Shown piece after piece: positions 55,725 to 64,000 of a stretch of 64,000 nucleotides of DNA (position 1 is the stretch's first letter; the number at the start of each line of letters is the position of its first letter). Both the position numbers and the translations under genes were made by a program. The stretch is taken from positions 27,578,104-27,642,103 of the forward strand of contig OU862917.1 of the NCBI GenBank assembly GCA_917880885.1. Direction: 5' to 3'. This DNA is from Limnephilus marmoratus. Taxonomy: Eukaryota; Arthropoda; Insecta; Trichoptera; Limnephilidae. The notes under the pieces are model-generated. The model saw only the letters and a list, made by a program, of their open reading frames with translations. It had not been told where the DNA came from and did not search any database.

Positions 55725-56098
55725 AATACTGCACAAGAGTCCCAACTGCTCCCGTCTGGAGCCAGGGAGACTATGGTATCCCCGATCAGGGTATGTTGTG
55801 AGGCTGAAGGTAGTGGGGTGGGGAAGGAGATAGGAAAGAGGAAGGTGGCGAAGTACCTGGCTATTTAGATCTGGTCACCAATCACGGCTTATGCCATTTC
55901 AAGCAACGTTTCAATTCTGAATGGTGGTCTACCAGGGCGATACTTAGAGTATCTTCCAATCTGGAACGTGCCGCAAATATACTTTATATTATTTTTAAGA
56001 AAAAAAAATGTGAAATAACACAAATTAATCAAATAAAATTTATTTGACACGCCGGGATTCGATCCCCCGACCTTCGGTTTACGAGTCAAGAGCCTTAC
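55725..56098 (-). mobile_element. tRNA-derived SINE S1, longest copy
   Basis: On the minus strand: AAGGCTCTTGACTCGTAAAC, GGATCGAATCCCGGCGTGTC (B box), AAATTTTATTTGATTAATTT, GCGGCACGTTCCAGATTGGA, the body and the tail GGGAGCAGTTGGGACTCTTG. The A-box end is slightly truncated. It lies within the long-TIR element. Confidence 0.8.
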
Positions 56099-57000
56099 TT
56101 ACGTCAATTTTTCTTTCCGTAAGATCTTTCCACAAAGTATCGGAAGACTTAAAAAAATCTTTCAATTCCTTCCCCTCCCTCCAATTTTATTACTTTTTCT
56201 TTCCGGAAGAACCTTCTACAAAGTATTAGAAAACTTTAAAAAATATATGAATGAAATAGGTAAAGTGGTTCTGAAGTTATAGCGTGACCAAGGGAAACAG
56301 GGATTCATTTGTAGAAATCCATCTGATTTTTCTACAAATTAAACACAAAAACAATAACTAAAATCAGATGCATTTCTACAAATTAAACACAATAACAATT
56401 AATTCTTATTTTATATTAATTTTATCTAATTTATAGAATTGTTTCATGATGCGTGAGAAATGTAACAAATTTTGAAAAAAATCTGTTCTTTTATGTCGAA
56501 GAACGCTAACTATTAATGTACATGGGGTCCTATTTTATGATTCTGCGATTGTTTCGAAAATGTAATTAATTTCAAGAAATGGCCAATATCACCTTTAATG
56601 AGTGATAGCCAAATAAATAATTAAAAAAAATATATCAATTCGCATCAAGCTCGCCGCCAGCACGTAGATTATTGAAGCTTGCTTCAAGCGTCCTCGGGTA
56701 GACTGTCAAAACGCTTGGCTCAAACGAAAACTACGCGCAGTGTTGCCAGCTTAACAAAAAACTACGTGCTTGAAAGAAATGCTATTGATAGTGTCGGAAT
56801 CTCTAAAAGGGTAGAGGGGGGGGGGGTAGGGGGTGATCCCCCGCTCTCGTTAATTTATTTATAGTTATTATTGTTAAAAATGTAAAGTGAAAAAAAAGTC
56901 GAATGACGTGGTAATATCGTGATAAATTGTTATGTTTTCACCTACCTATATTTGTTTATTCATACTTTAAATCAGTAAAAACAATACAAAAAACATAAAA
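56099..57000. other. No gene recognised inside the long-TIR element
   Basis: CCATCTGATTTTTCTACAAATT and related words repeat around 56310-56400 and recall 54737-54760. A GGGGGGGG run lies near 56816. No ORF worth naming. Confidence 0.35.
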
Positions 57001-57473
57001 ATTACAATATCATCAATTTTTTAGAAATTTTATTCTCTACAAAATTGATATCAGTAATTTTTTCACAAAATTGTACTGGTAAAAAGATACGCACAAAAAA
57101 CAAAACCAAGTCGAGCAATTTACCGGTTTTTATAAACTTATACACATTTTTACGACTGCATATCTCGATACTTATTAGAGATAGAAGAAAATTCTTTAAA
57201 TAAAAATTGTAGGTAATTTTATTTTCTATTAAACTTGTAAAGCTACTTCAGCCAAAATTTTTGTTGGAAACGAGATATTTGAGAAAAACTAGATTTTGGC
57301 GCGATTTCGGCTGGTTTTTTCAAAATGGCGGCGAAAGCTCAAGCGACCCAAGGTCGAAAACTCAGATTTTTCATCAGTAGATGAGTGTATAAAATATATA
57401 AAAAAATTTGGACTATCGGAATAATTCCGATCGCGACCCCCTTTTTTGCGCTAATTGCACTGGCCTAATGATG

Positions 57474-57661
57474 GCCCTACTTATTTTCCGATAGCTCTGC
57501 TTGCAGGACTGGATGCAGTCTCCAAATCGGATCGTTAGTAGGCACAACCGCCAGCCGAATAATTATTATTCCTTTATCGGGCCGTCGGAATAACTATAAT
57601 TCGGTTGGGGGTTCTGCATGCAGTCCTGCATGAGTTGTTTAAATCGGATGGTGGGTAGGGC
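57474..57661. repeat. Small inverted-repeat element (GCCCTAC ends)
   Basis: GCCCTACTTATTTTCCGAT with GCAGGACTGGATGCAG on the left is the imperfect complement of CTGCATGCAGTCCTGCATG and ATCGGATGGTGGGTAGGGC on the right. Length about 190 bp, no ORF, no clear target duplication. Confidence 0.55.
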
Positions 57662-58190
57662 GTTTTAATAATACCTTACCTACAAAGTGGAGAAAAATTT
57701 GCCTAAAATAATAATAAACACAATTGATATTATCAATTTTGTACAATCATTGTTCACCAATAACATGTATCTATCTGCCTACAAATAAGATTTTTCAGAT
57801 AGAATACTCAAATACACTTACTACACAAATTTAAAAAAAAAAGATTGCACTCAAATCAAGAAAATTAAGATTATCCATTTTGAAATCTTTGTAAAGTTCA
57901 TAATATTATAATATGATATTTATGGACATTATTGTAATAATGGCTTAGAGCTAAAATGTTGCTTCCAAATATATTAAAACAAAAACTAATTTCTTGTCAG
58001 ATAACAATATACATAGTATTTAAAAAGATGCTGCAAGTATCAAGAATACTTTCTTAAACTTGAACGTATCTTGTAAAGAATCGTAGTTTTTGCAACATCC
58101 CCTCTAAGCCGTCAATAATATAGTGTAAATCAAAAATATACCAAACCACCCACGTGTGAATATACTTACTTACTGAAGAATAGACAGGAC
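57662..58190. other. No gene recognised
   Basis: AT-rich intergenic sequence without ORFs or termini that I can support. Confidence 0.35.
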
Positions 58191-58198
58191 AAAGTAGA

Positions 58199-58342
58199 CG
58201 AGATATTTAATTTGTGTATTTATATAAAGTATTTCTTTAATTTGTGATTCAAGATATTTAATTTGTGTATTTATGTAAAGTATTTCTTTAATTTGTGATT
58301 CGAGATATTTAATTTGTGTATTTATATAAAGTATTTCTTTAA
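58199..58342. repeat. 51-bp tandem repeat, about 2.8 copies
   Basis: AGATATTTAATTTGTGTATT starts at 58201, 58252 and 58303, exactly 51 bp apart, joined by AAAGTATTTCTTTAATTTGT. Since 51 is a multiple of three, it keeps a minus-strand frame open with a 17-residue repeat, but coding is doubtful. Confidence 0.9.
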
Positions 58343-58629
58343 CTATAAAGCTTAGAGAATTTAATAAAAAATTAATGTTTTGGAGGCGATAAAGCCTGCC
58401 GTTCCACTGGGTCAGTATTGGTAAGCAATCTATATAAACTGAAGACACTGTGTAGTGCAGTAAAGTTAAGTTCACTACAGTTTGCAGCGCAGCCATTGGA
58501 GAGATTTTCTGCCCAGGGTTTTCGGTTTACTTCGATTGCTTACCGATGCCGACCCGACGTAGTGGTGGAACCAGCTTCAAAATATTTTGAAAGCAAATAC
58601 CATCATCCTTAGACTATGTACATGCAATG

Positions 58630-58827
58630 TCCGATCAGTGGCTGAGTTGGCATCACGTTTGGGTCCCACCCAGGCGTTGTGTGTTCGATTCCTCAGCTGG
58701 CTAAATCCTCCTCCATCATGACACAAAAAACATTTTCCGCTTACAGTGGAGGTAGTAGAAGATTTTCAAATATTGTCAGGTTATTCGTAACCCGGGAATA
58801 ATTGTCTTTCTAAAAAAAAAAAATTAG
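58630..58827 (+). mobile_element. tRNA-derived SINE, second family (S2), with A-tail
   Basis: The head has GATCAGTGGCTGAGTTGGCA (A-box-like TGGCTGAGTTGGC) and GTGTGTTCGATTCCTCAGC (B-box TGTTCGATTCC), spaced as in a tRNA. A body follows with CATTTTCCGCTTACAGTGG and an A-run at 58815-58826. Unlike S1, the tail is plain poly(A). It is not a functional tRNA because the arms do not pair properly. Confidence 0.72.
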
Positions 58828-58859
58828 ATGCAAATCCCTTACAAAACTTGACGTTATTT

Positions 58860-59413
58860 ACAGTACATAATGTACAGGGTATTAAGGGACGTACTTTAAC
58901 CAGTGATCCCTGATATTATTTGAAGTAAAAAATGTGAATGAAATTTTGGTCTCCAGTGACTTTTTTTGATATTTCTTTCAAAACATAATAAAAATAAATC
59001 TTCCTCAAGTCATCACTAACTGGTCACTTAGCCATGATGACACAAATTCTCATCCCGACCCTAACAGTCCAAATCCCACTAATTTTGTTATTTATTTATT
59101 TATCACGCCTTGAAGGCTTTTACTTGCATACATTATTATAGATAAATAATTTGTTCAGGAGTATAATGAGCGTTTAGTATATAACATAATAAACTGAATA
59201 TTAAGGATATAAGCAGGTACAATACAGGTAGGTAAGATGTACAAAGGAGTTCAATAAGATTAAGTAAGTTTATGTTTTAAGTTTTTAAAAATACAAGTGT
59301 GCAGTTCAAAGGTGGTAGAAGTGATACTTTAAAAGTGGACAAGAGTGGGAGGCTACGAAGCATCACACAAAGAGGAGACCGATTATTCTATCTCATCTCT
59401 TGCAGGCTAAATC
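58860..59413. other. No gene recognised; TATTTATTTATTTATCA stretch
   Basis: A TTTATTTATTTATCACGCC stretch at 59091 may be the reversed 3' tail of an old retroposon. Otherwise it is AT-rich sequence up to the first CTTTAGAT target copy at 59414. Confidence 0.35.
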
Positions 59414-59929
59414 CTTTAGATCAGCGGTCGTCATACTTTTCTGGTCAAGGGCCACATAGGACAATGTGAGGTTTCACCGCGGGCCACACACTTATGATTT
59501 CGGGGGGGGGAGGGGTTGAACCTTTTTGTATTTAAGTACCGGGTTGCTACTTCCTTCTTGTGTTCATGATATAGTGTCAATTCTTAATAATGATAATACA
59601 CGTAAAATCATAATATCATATTAAAAAAAAAAATTGTTTGTATCTGTAATGGAATCTTTCAGTTCAATTTTCTTCCACTTCCCGAACTATCGAAATGTGT
59701 GAATTTTCGCACACGTGATAAAAATGATAACAATGCATACAATAGCAAAAATTAACCAATATTAAAGTTTATTTTGCTTTATTAGTACGTGATAAGCGTG
59801 TTTTGTTGGTCTTTTTGACCATTTTTTTTACCTACCTACAGCCTCACTGTGCCATCTTTACGCCCTCTATTTTTTTCTGGGTCTTCTACTGCCCCCCTGA
59901 AAGTCCCAAACGACAGTATAATTAATTGT

Positions 59930-60415
59930 AAAAAAAACAGATAATATATTTAATTGTACATGAAAAAAAATATATTTAAAAAGAAAACGGCAGATATTGC
60001 GGGCCGCAAAAAAACGGATAGTATAATTGTACATGAAAAAAAAAAATATTTAAAAAGAAAACGGCAGATATTTGTGCAGGTCGCAAAAAAAAGGATATAT
60101 AGTATAATTGTACTCGCACATGAAAAAAAATATAGTTAAAAATAAAACGGCAGATATTTGTGCGGGCCGCAAAAAACCGGATAGTATAATTGTACATGAA
60201 AAAATACATATTTAAAAAGAAAACGGCAGATATTTGTGCGGGCCATAAAAACCGGATAGTATAATTGTACATGAAAAAATATATATTAAAAAGAAAATGG
60301 CGGATATTTGTGCGGGCTGCAAAAAACCGGATAGTATAATTGTACATGAAAAAAAATATATTTAAAAAGAAAAAGGTAGATATTTGTGCGGGCCGCAAAA
60401 AAACGGATATAGTAT
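59930..60415. repeat. Subterminal tandem repeats of E1, about 78 bp each
   Basis: GTATAATTGTAC or a variant recurs at 60021, 60102, 60184, 60259, 60334 and 60412, with a partial unit before. Two more units follow the nested insertion at 62776-62945. Such repeats are usual binding sites for transposase near hAT ends. Confidence 0.88.
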
Positions 60416-61132
60416 AATTGAGGTGTGTAGATGCAAAGGCAGCAATCTCCAAAATATCGAAAAAAAGTTATGAATGCAGTTCCATAGAGATTCAAATTGT
60501 GCACCTAATAAATGCTTTGGTTATTTACAAACTCAACTTATTCCCATCAAAATCCGAGTTTGAAAATACGTATTAAAAGCAAAGGCAGCAATCTCCATGT
60601 TCTATTCAAAGCAAACGTAGCATTCTCCATTTCGGCCAATCAAATTCATAGGAAGTGTCACGTGACAAGATGGCCGCTCCATACTAAAGCAGCATTTGGT
60701 GCTGATTTTTCTATGTGAGTTTTTGATGTTTTGAAGTATGTAAAAGTGTGTTTGGAATAAATATTTTCGATAATTATTGAAGATGGATTGTCACCCGACC
60801 CCAACATTATCAAAAGACGCCCGCAAACCTATTATTAAGTCAGAAAATTAGAAACGAAATGTTACAAAAATATCATGGAATGTAGCTGTCAGATTTTATT
60901 TTGGCTTGGAGGAAAGCATTATAACTCTCAAAAAATTATCTTTTAATGATAATCTATTTATTTTTCACTTTTGCACTTTTTATTTAAAAATACCTAGTAT
61001 CAGTTAGATAATAATGAGATGTAAGTATTTCCGTTTCCGAAAATGGAAAATAATATATTTTAGTAGCCATTACATTAAAAATCAGACCATATGACACCTT
61101 TTCTTCACGCCATGTTTGATTTTTGGACAGCC

Positions 61133-61262
61133 TCCGTGGTCCCGAGGTAACACTCACAATCCGAAGGTCGCGGGTTCGAACCCGGCGTGCACAAATAAAT
61201 TTTATTTGATTAATTTGTGGTATTTCACAATCAATTCACTTTTTAATAATATCTTATATACC
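61133..61262 (+). mobile_element. SINE S1 head copy (tRNA-like, intact A and B boxes)
   Basis: GCCTCCGTGGTCCCGAGGTA (A-box region), GGTCGCGGGTTCGAACCCGG (B box GGTTCGAACCC), then AAATTTTATTTGATTAATTT. It lacks the S1 body. The B box is perfect, so pol III transcription is conceivable, but the tRNA cloverleaf is not. Confidence 0.8.
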
Positions 61263-61274
61263 TACATATAAAAA

Positions 61275-62002
61275 TCTCGTGTCACGGTGTTTGAGGTCGC
61301 ACTCCTCCGAAACGGCTTTACCGATTTTTATAATTTTTTAATGTATGTTTGGTAGATATGAGAATAGGGTTTAAAGTACCTATATTTCAGGACGCTAGGT
61401 GATTAGGGTGTCCCTATCCAGAAAAAAATAATTTTATTTATTTATTTTTTTTTTTTTTTGGCATCAACAAATACCTATAACCCCAAATTTTAACCCTCCT
61501 ACCCCCACCCTCCTATTTTTCAAAAGCGATTTTAATATTTTTGTATGAACAAATTTAACCGTCTTTCATATTTCAAACAGAACGAAATTATTTACATTGT
61601 TGAATGAAAGATGGCGTTACGTCCGCCTCATCGAACTTACATCCACACATGCGCAAGACATTCACGAGAAGCGTTGCGTCATTTTGATATTTCATTCGGC
61701 ATCATGTTCTCGCGTGGGCAAACCATCGAGCTTATTTGTGATGGCTAAAGACGGACTGACAAAAAAATTATATACTCAATTGCTCTTCGAAGTCATATTG
61801 TTTTTCTTTATTTTATTTGCCTACTTTAGTGGTATTTTTAATTGTGTTTATCGGCGGTCATCAGCTTCAGCGTTCCATTCCTCCTTCTGTCATAGATCCC
61901 ATCCCCACACACTTACAATACATTCGTTATTTTTCATTTAACAACCAAAATATTCATTAGAAATAATTTATATGGCAGAACAGTGTTTGTCGGGTCAGCT
62001 AG
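61275..62002 (+). mobile_element. Helitron-like non-autonomous element (TC...CTAG, A|T target)
   Basis: The 5' end TCTCGTGTCACGGTGTTTGA follows an A (61274); the 3' end GTTTGTCGGGTCAGCTAG precedes a T (62003). Both ends are of the kind common in insect Helitron-like repeats, and insertion between A and T fits. A 114-codon ORF inside (61597-61941) has a hydrophobic centre but no recognised domain; it may be a captured fragment. No Rep-helicase. Confidence 0.6.
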
Positions 62003-62044
62003 TGTAGTATATATTTTTTAACATTTTTTTCGGCCTACGTTATC

Positions 62045-62185
62045 TTTGGAGATGCTATGTGGAGGGTTTTTTTTAAGGAAAGGAAGGAAAGTACTTTCAG
62101 CCTCACAACCTACCCCAATAATTGGGGATGCCATAGTCTCGCTGGCTCCAGACGGGAGCAGTTGGTGACTCTTGTGCAGTATTCA
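62045..62185. repeat. LINE-A tail joined to SINE S1 tail
   Basis: GATGCTATGTGGAGGG (reverse LINE-A end) runs into CCCCAATAATTGGGGATGCC and CTGGCTCCAGACGGGAGCAG, the S1 tail. The junction suggests one retroposed chimera or two nested fragments. Confidence 0.5.
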
Positions 62186-62957
62186 TATAAAAAAATAAAT
62201 GTTTTGACATAATAATATTAAACAATTTATCAGGCTTCTTTTTTTTCTTCCTCATATTACACTCTTTTCTTTCTCAAATTTTTGGTTCACTGTCTGAATT
62301 ATTAATTATTCAGAATATTATGTATCATCTTTTCTCATATTTTTTGCTCCACGCATAATAACACCTGTTTTCTGGAAAAAAATGTTCAATAATATATTCA
62401 AAAAGTTTATTTTTTGCAATTACCCCTTATTGAGTTATAAAGTATTCCTTGAAGCCAAACAACACAAAACAAAGATGGCGGTTTTTTGGGAAGGTTTGTA
62501 GCAAACACAACAATCTCCAATGTTGTATGTAGCAAAAGCAGCAATCTCCAACACTTGGTAGCAAAAGCAGCAATCTCCGGATTAAAAAGTTAATTATCTT
62601 TTTATAGGCTTGCATTAAAAAAAATCTGACGATGCCAATAATCCATGATATCAAACAGCTATTTAATGTAATTTTTTCAATGTTCTGTGAAATCCCATTT
62701 AATGTCTACAAGTTTTTTGCCTTTTTCTCAAAAACACATAAATGGGAGATTGCTGCCTTTGCATCTACACACCTCAATTGTACTCGTACATGAAAAAAAA
62801 AATATGGTTAAAAAGAAAACGGCAGATATTTGTGCGGGCGGCAAAAAAACGGATAGTATAATTGTACTTGAAAAAATAAATTACAAAGAAAATGCCAGAT
62901 ATTTGTGCGGGCCGCACAAATATCCGTCGCGGGCCGCATGCGACCACGGCTTTAGAT

Positions 62958-63477
62958 CATGGGTCGGCAACCTGCAGCCCGCGTGGCGTCTTGGTGCGGT
63001 CCGCAAGATGTCCACAACGGAGTGAAAGGGAGCGAAAGGAGGGGATAGCAAAGGGGGAGCGATTTGTAAATCAACGTGATAGGTTTGCAAAGTGATACCA
63101 AACTTAAAATGGCTTATAAAAGAAAAACTTGGTGGTTTACTATGAGGGTTTGCCTTCTGAAAACTACAAGGAGTTAAAATGGTTTGCCAACCAAATAATT
63201 ACTATTTTTGGTACTACAAAAATTTGTGAGCAATCTTTTTCAATTCTGAATTAAAAAAAAAAACATTTTTTTTCGCTTATGACAACATTAACAATGCAAT
63301 TATATTAGCACTATAGCACACCCAAAAGTCACGAGCCTCCACTGCCATGAACCTGGGCACACCTGCCAAGTCACCAAATATCAGGTATACAGTAATGACA
63401 TGTGAAAAAGTGCGGCCCTGCGCTAATCCCCACATAAAATATTTGGCCCTTTTACAACAAAAGATTGCCGACCCATG
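62958..63477. mobile_element. hAT element E2, second of the stack
   Basis: CATGGGTCGGCAACCTGC at the start and GATTGCCGACCCATG at the end share a perfect 13-bp inverted repeat (CATGGGTCGGCAA). CTTTAGAT flanks both sides (62950-62957, 63478-63485). 520 bp, no transposase. Its ends differ from E1 and E3, so it belongs to another hAT family. Confidence 0.88.
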
Positions 63478-63485
63478 CTTTAGAT

Positions 63486-63972
63486 CAGGGTTTCCCAACC
63501 AGTGGTCCGCGAGAGCTAGAAGATGGTCCGCGATGATCCGCCGGCCAATAAGCGAGCCAGCGCGCAGGCGGTCCCTAGTCGAGAAGTCTGAATAAAAAAA
63601 AAAGGAACAATATTTAGTTTATCATTATTGTACCTTATGGTCAGTGACCATTACGGTACTCCGTTTCGCCCCACCCCATCCTACCCCCTCCGTTGTGGTA
63701 AATATTCTGCTAGAACTCACCCTCAGCATGGGTGGCACCTGGGACGGGTAGGGCGGACAACGTGGTAGTATCACCCCCCTCCCCCCCAATAAAGTTGATA
63801 AACACAAATTTCGACTTCATAAAAAATTAGTCCGTCCTGGGTGGGGGGGGGGGGGGTGGCTGGGAGAAACTCTGTCGGGTGCCACCCCCCTCGCTATTCC
63901 ACTGCTTGTGGTCCCTGTCAAAAAAATAAACGTACAAGTGGTCCCGGGTTACAGAAAGGTTGGGAACCACTG
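63486..63972. mobile_element. hAT element E3, third of the stack
   Basis: CAGGGTTTCCCAACCAGTGG at the start and GGTTGGGAACCACTG at the end match at 13 of 15 positions when inverted. CTTTAGAT flanks both sides (63478-63485, 63973-63980). 487 bp with a long G-run at 63842-63857. Ends of the CAGTGGTTCCCAACC type are classic for animal hAT MITEs. Confidence 0.9.
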
Positions 63973-64000
63973 CTTTAGATGTATGTGTTTGTCTATTTTT

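Larger units (their letters stand above)
51120..57467. mobile_element. 6.3-kb DNA element with about 460-bp TIRs, carrying a CXC/PIN gene
   Basis: The outer ends TAGGCCAGTGCAATTAGCG and CGCTAATTGCACTGGCCTA are exact inverted repeats. Inverted similarity continues inward for about 460 bp (51120-51580 and 57008-57467), with TCCCAATTTTTTTATATGTT, GCCGAAATCGCGCCAAAATC, CTTATTAGAGATAG and CAAAATTGATATCAGTAAT. The flanks may be a TA or an ATG duplication, which cannot be told apart. The interior contains a decayed minus-strand gene (51871-54083), a Harbinger-like MITE, a SINE and several hairpins. The superfamily is unknown. Confidence 0.75.
60420..62775. mobile_element. 2.36-kb DNA element nested in E1, AATT duplication
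   Basis: The perfect inverted ends begin GAGGTGTGTAGATGCAAAGG and continue CAGCAATCTCC, 31 bp in all, at both sides. AATT flanks both (60416-60419, 62776-62779), and removal restores the E1 repeat GTATAATTGTAC. GCAGCAATCTCC words are repeated inside both ends (60585, 62545, 62570, 62740 areas). A 4-bp AATT duplication does not identify a superfamily for me. The interior holds a SINE, a Helitron-like element and a LINE/SINE tail, but no transposase. Confidence 0.82.
59422..62949. mobile_element. hAT element E1, first of three stacked at CTTTAGAT
   Basis: It starts CAGCGGTCGTCATAC and ends GCATGCGACCACGG, degenerate inverted ends. CTTTAGAT lies directly before (59414-59421) and after (62950-62957). 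The right half is a tandem array of about 78-bp subterminal repeats (GATATTTGTGCGGGCCGCAA, CGGATAGTATAATTGTACAT), interrupted by the nested element at 60420-62775. Without that insert, E1 is about 1.17 kb and non-autonomous. It is the same family as 25332-26049. Confidence 0.88.

Noticed and set aside
58170..58496. 108-codon minus-strand ORF with a 17-residue in-frame repeat
   Set aside because: Period 51 is divisible by three, so an open frame is expected; no homology or promoter is seen.
59976..60504. 158-codon minus-strand ORF rich in AARTNICRF-type repeats
   Set aside because: It is produced by the 78-bp subterminal repeats of hAT element E1; repeats keep frame by chance and units differ by frame-breaking lengths.
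61133..61205. Possible functional tRNA gene
   Set aside because: A and B boxes are good but the acceptor and anticodon arms do not pair, and other copies with the same flanking AAATTTTATTTGA show it is a SINE head.

Overview
The window looks like nuclear DNA from an insect. It is AT-rich, has one conserved gene split by introns, has isolated exon-like ORFs with splice acceptors and AATAAA signals, and is otherwise dominated by mobile elements: non-LTR retrotransposons, a Penelope-like fragment, tRNA-derived SINEs, hAT, piggyBac-like, PIF/Harbinger-like and Helitron-like DNA elements, and foldback repeats. I see no prokaryotic operon, no CRISPR array and no true tRNA or rRNA gene. The order of insect cannot be fixed from the sequence alone.

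Host genes. The only gene I can rebuild completely is translation initiation factor eIF3 subunit f on the minus strand. It has five coding exons between 51003 (ATG) and 37606 (stop), 279 codons, every junction GT-AG and in phase, with a poly(A) signal at 37448-37453. Its introns 2 and 3 are packed with transposons: a full-length non-LTR element, a foldback with a 94-bp minisatellite, a 0.77-kb palindrome and several MITEs. A 6.3-kb long-TIR element starts only 117 bp upstream of its ATG. A second probable host gene on the plus strand (33065-33712) is the main exon of a secreted, cuticle-like repetitive protein. A THAP-like first exon (34407) and an orphan TATA/Inr promoter with a short ORF (22532-22664) are weaker candidates.

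Layout. 1-5.3 kb: no gene recognised. 5.4-8.8 kb: palindromic repeat cluster, a hAT MITE and a piggyBac-like MITE, each of the MITEs with an exact target duplication. 9.8-15 kb: nested fragments of three LINE families, a SINE and a Penelope-like GIY-YIG fragment. 15.5-19.8 kb: an almost complete LINE with an SGNH-esterase-like ORF1 and an EN-RT ORF2, broken by frameshifts. 20.5-22.05 kb: a 1.5-kb tandem array built from heat-shock elements. 23.2-27.5 kb: a 4.35-kb element with about 700-bp inverted arms and TTAA at both ends, itself carrying three nested DNA elements. 27.5-32.3 kb: LINE and RTE fragments, one split by a DNA transposon. 33-37 kb: cuticle-like exon, THAP-like exon and a reverse-transcriptase fragment. 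37.4-51 kb: eIF3f and the elements in its introns. 51.1-57.5 kb: a long-TIR element carrying a decayed gene with PIN/FEN-like nuclease motifs and a Tesmin/TSO1-like CXC motif. 58-64 kb: a SINE, then three different hAT-type elements placed end to end, each separated by the same 8-bp duplication.

The most interesting structures are the HSE array, the three hAT elements stacked at one target sequence, and the long-TIR element with the CXC/PIN gene, which could be a poorly described DNA transposon. All of these are read by eye; no database search or alignment was run.
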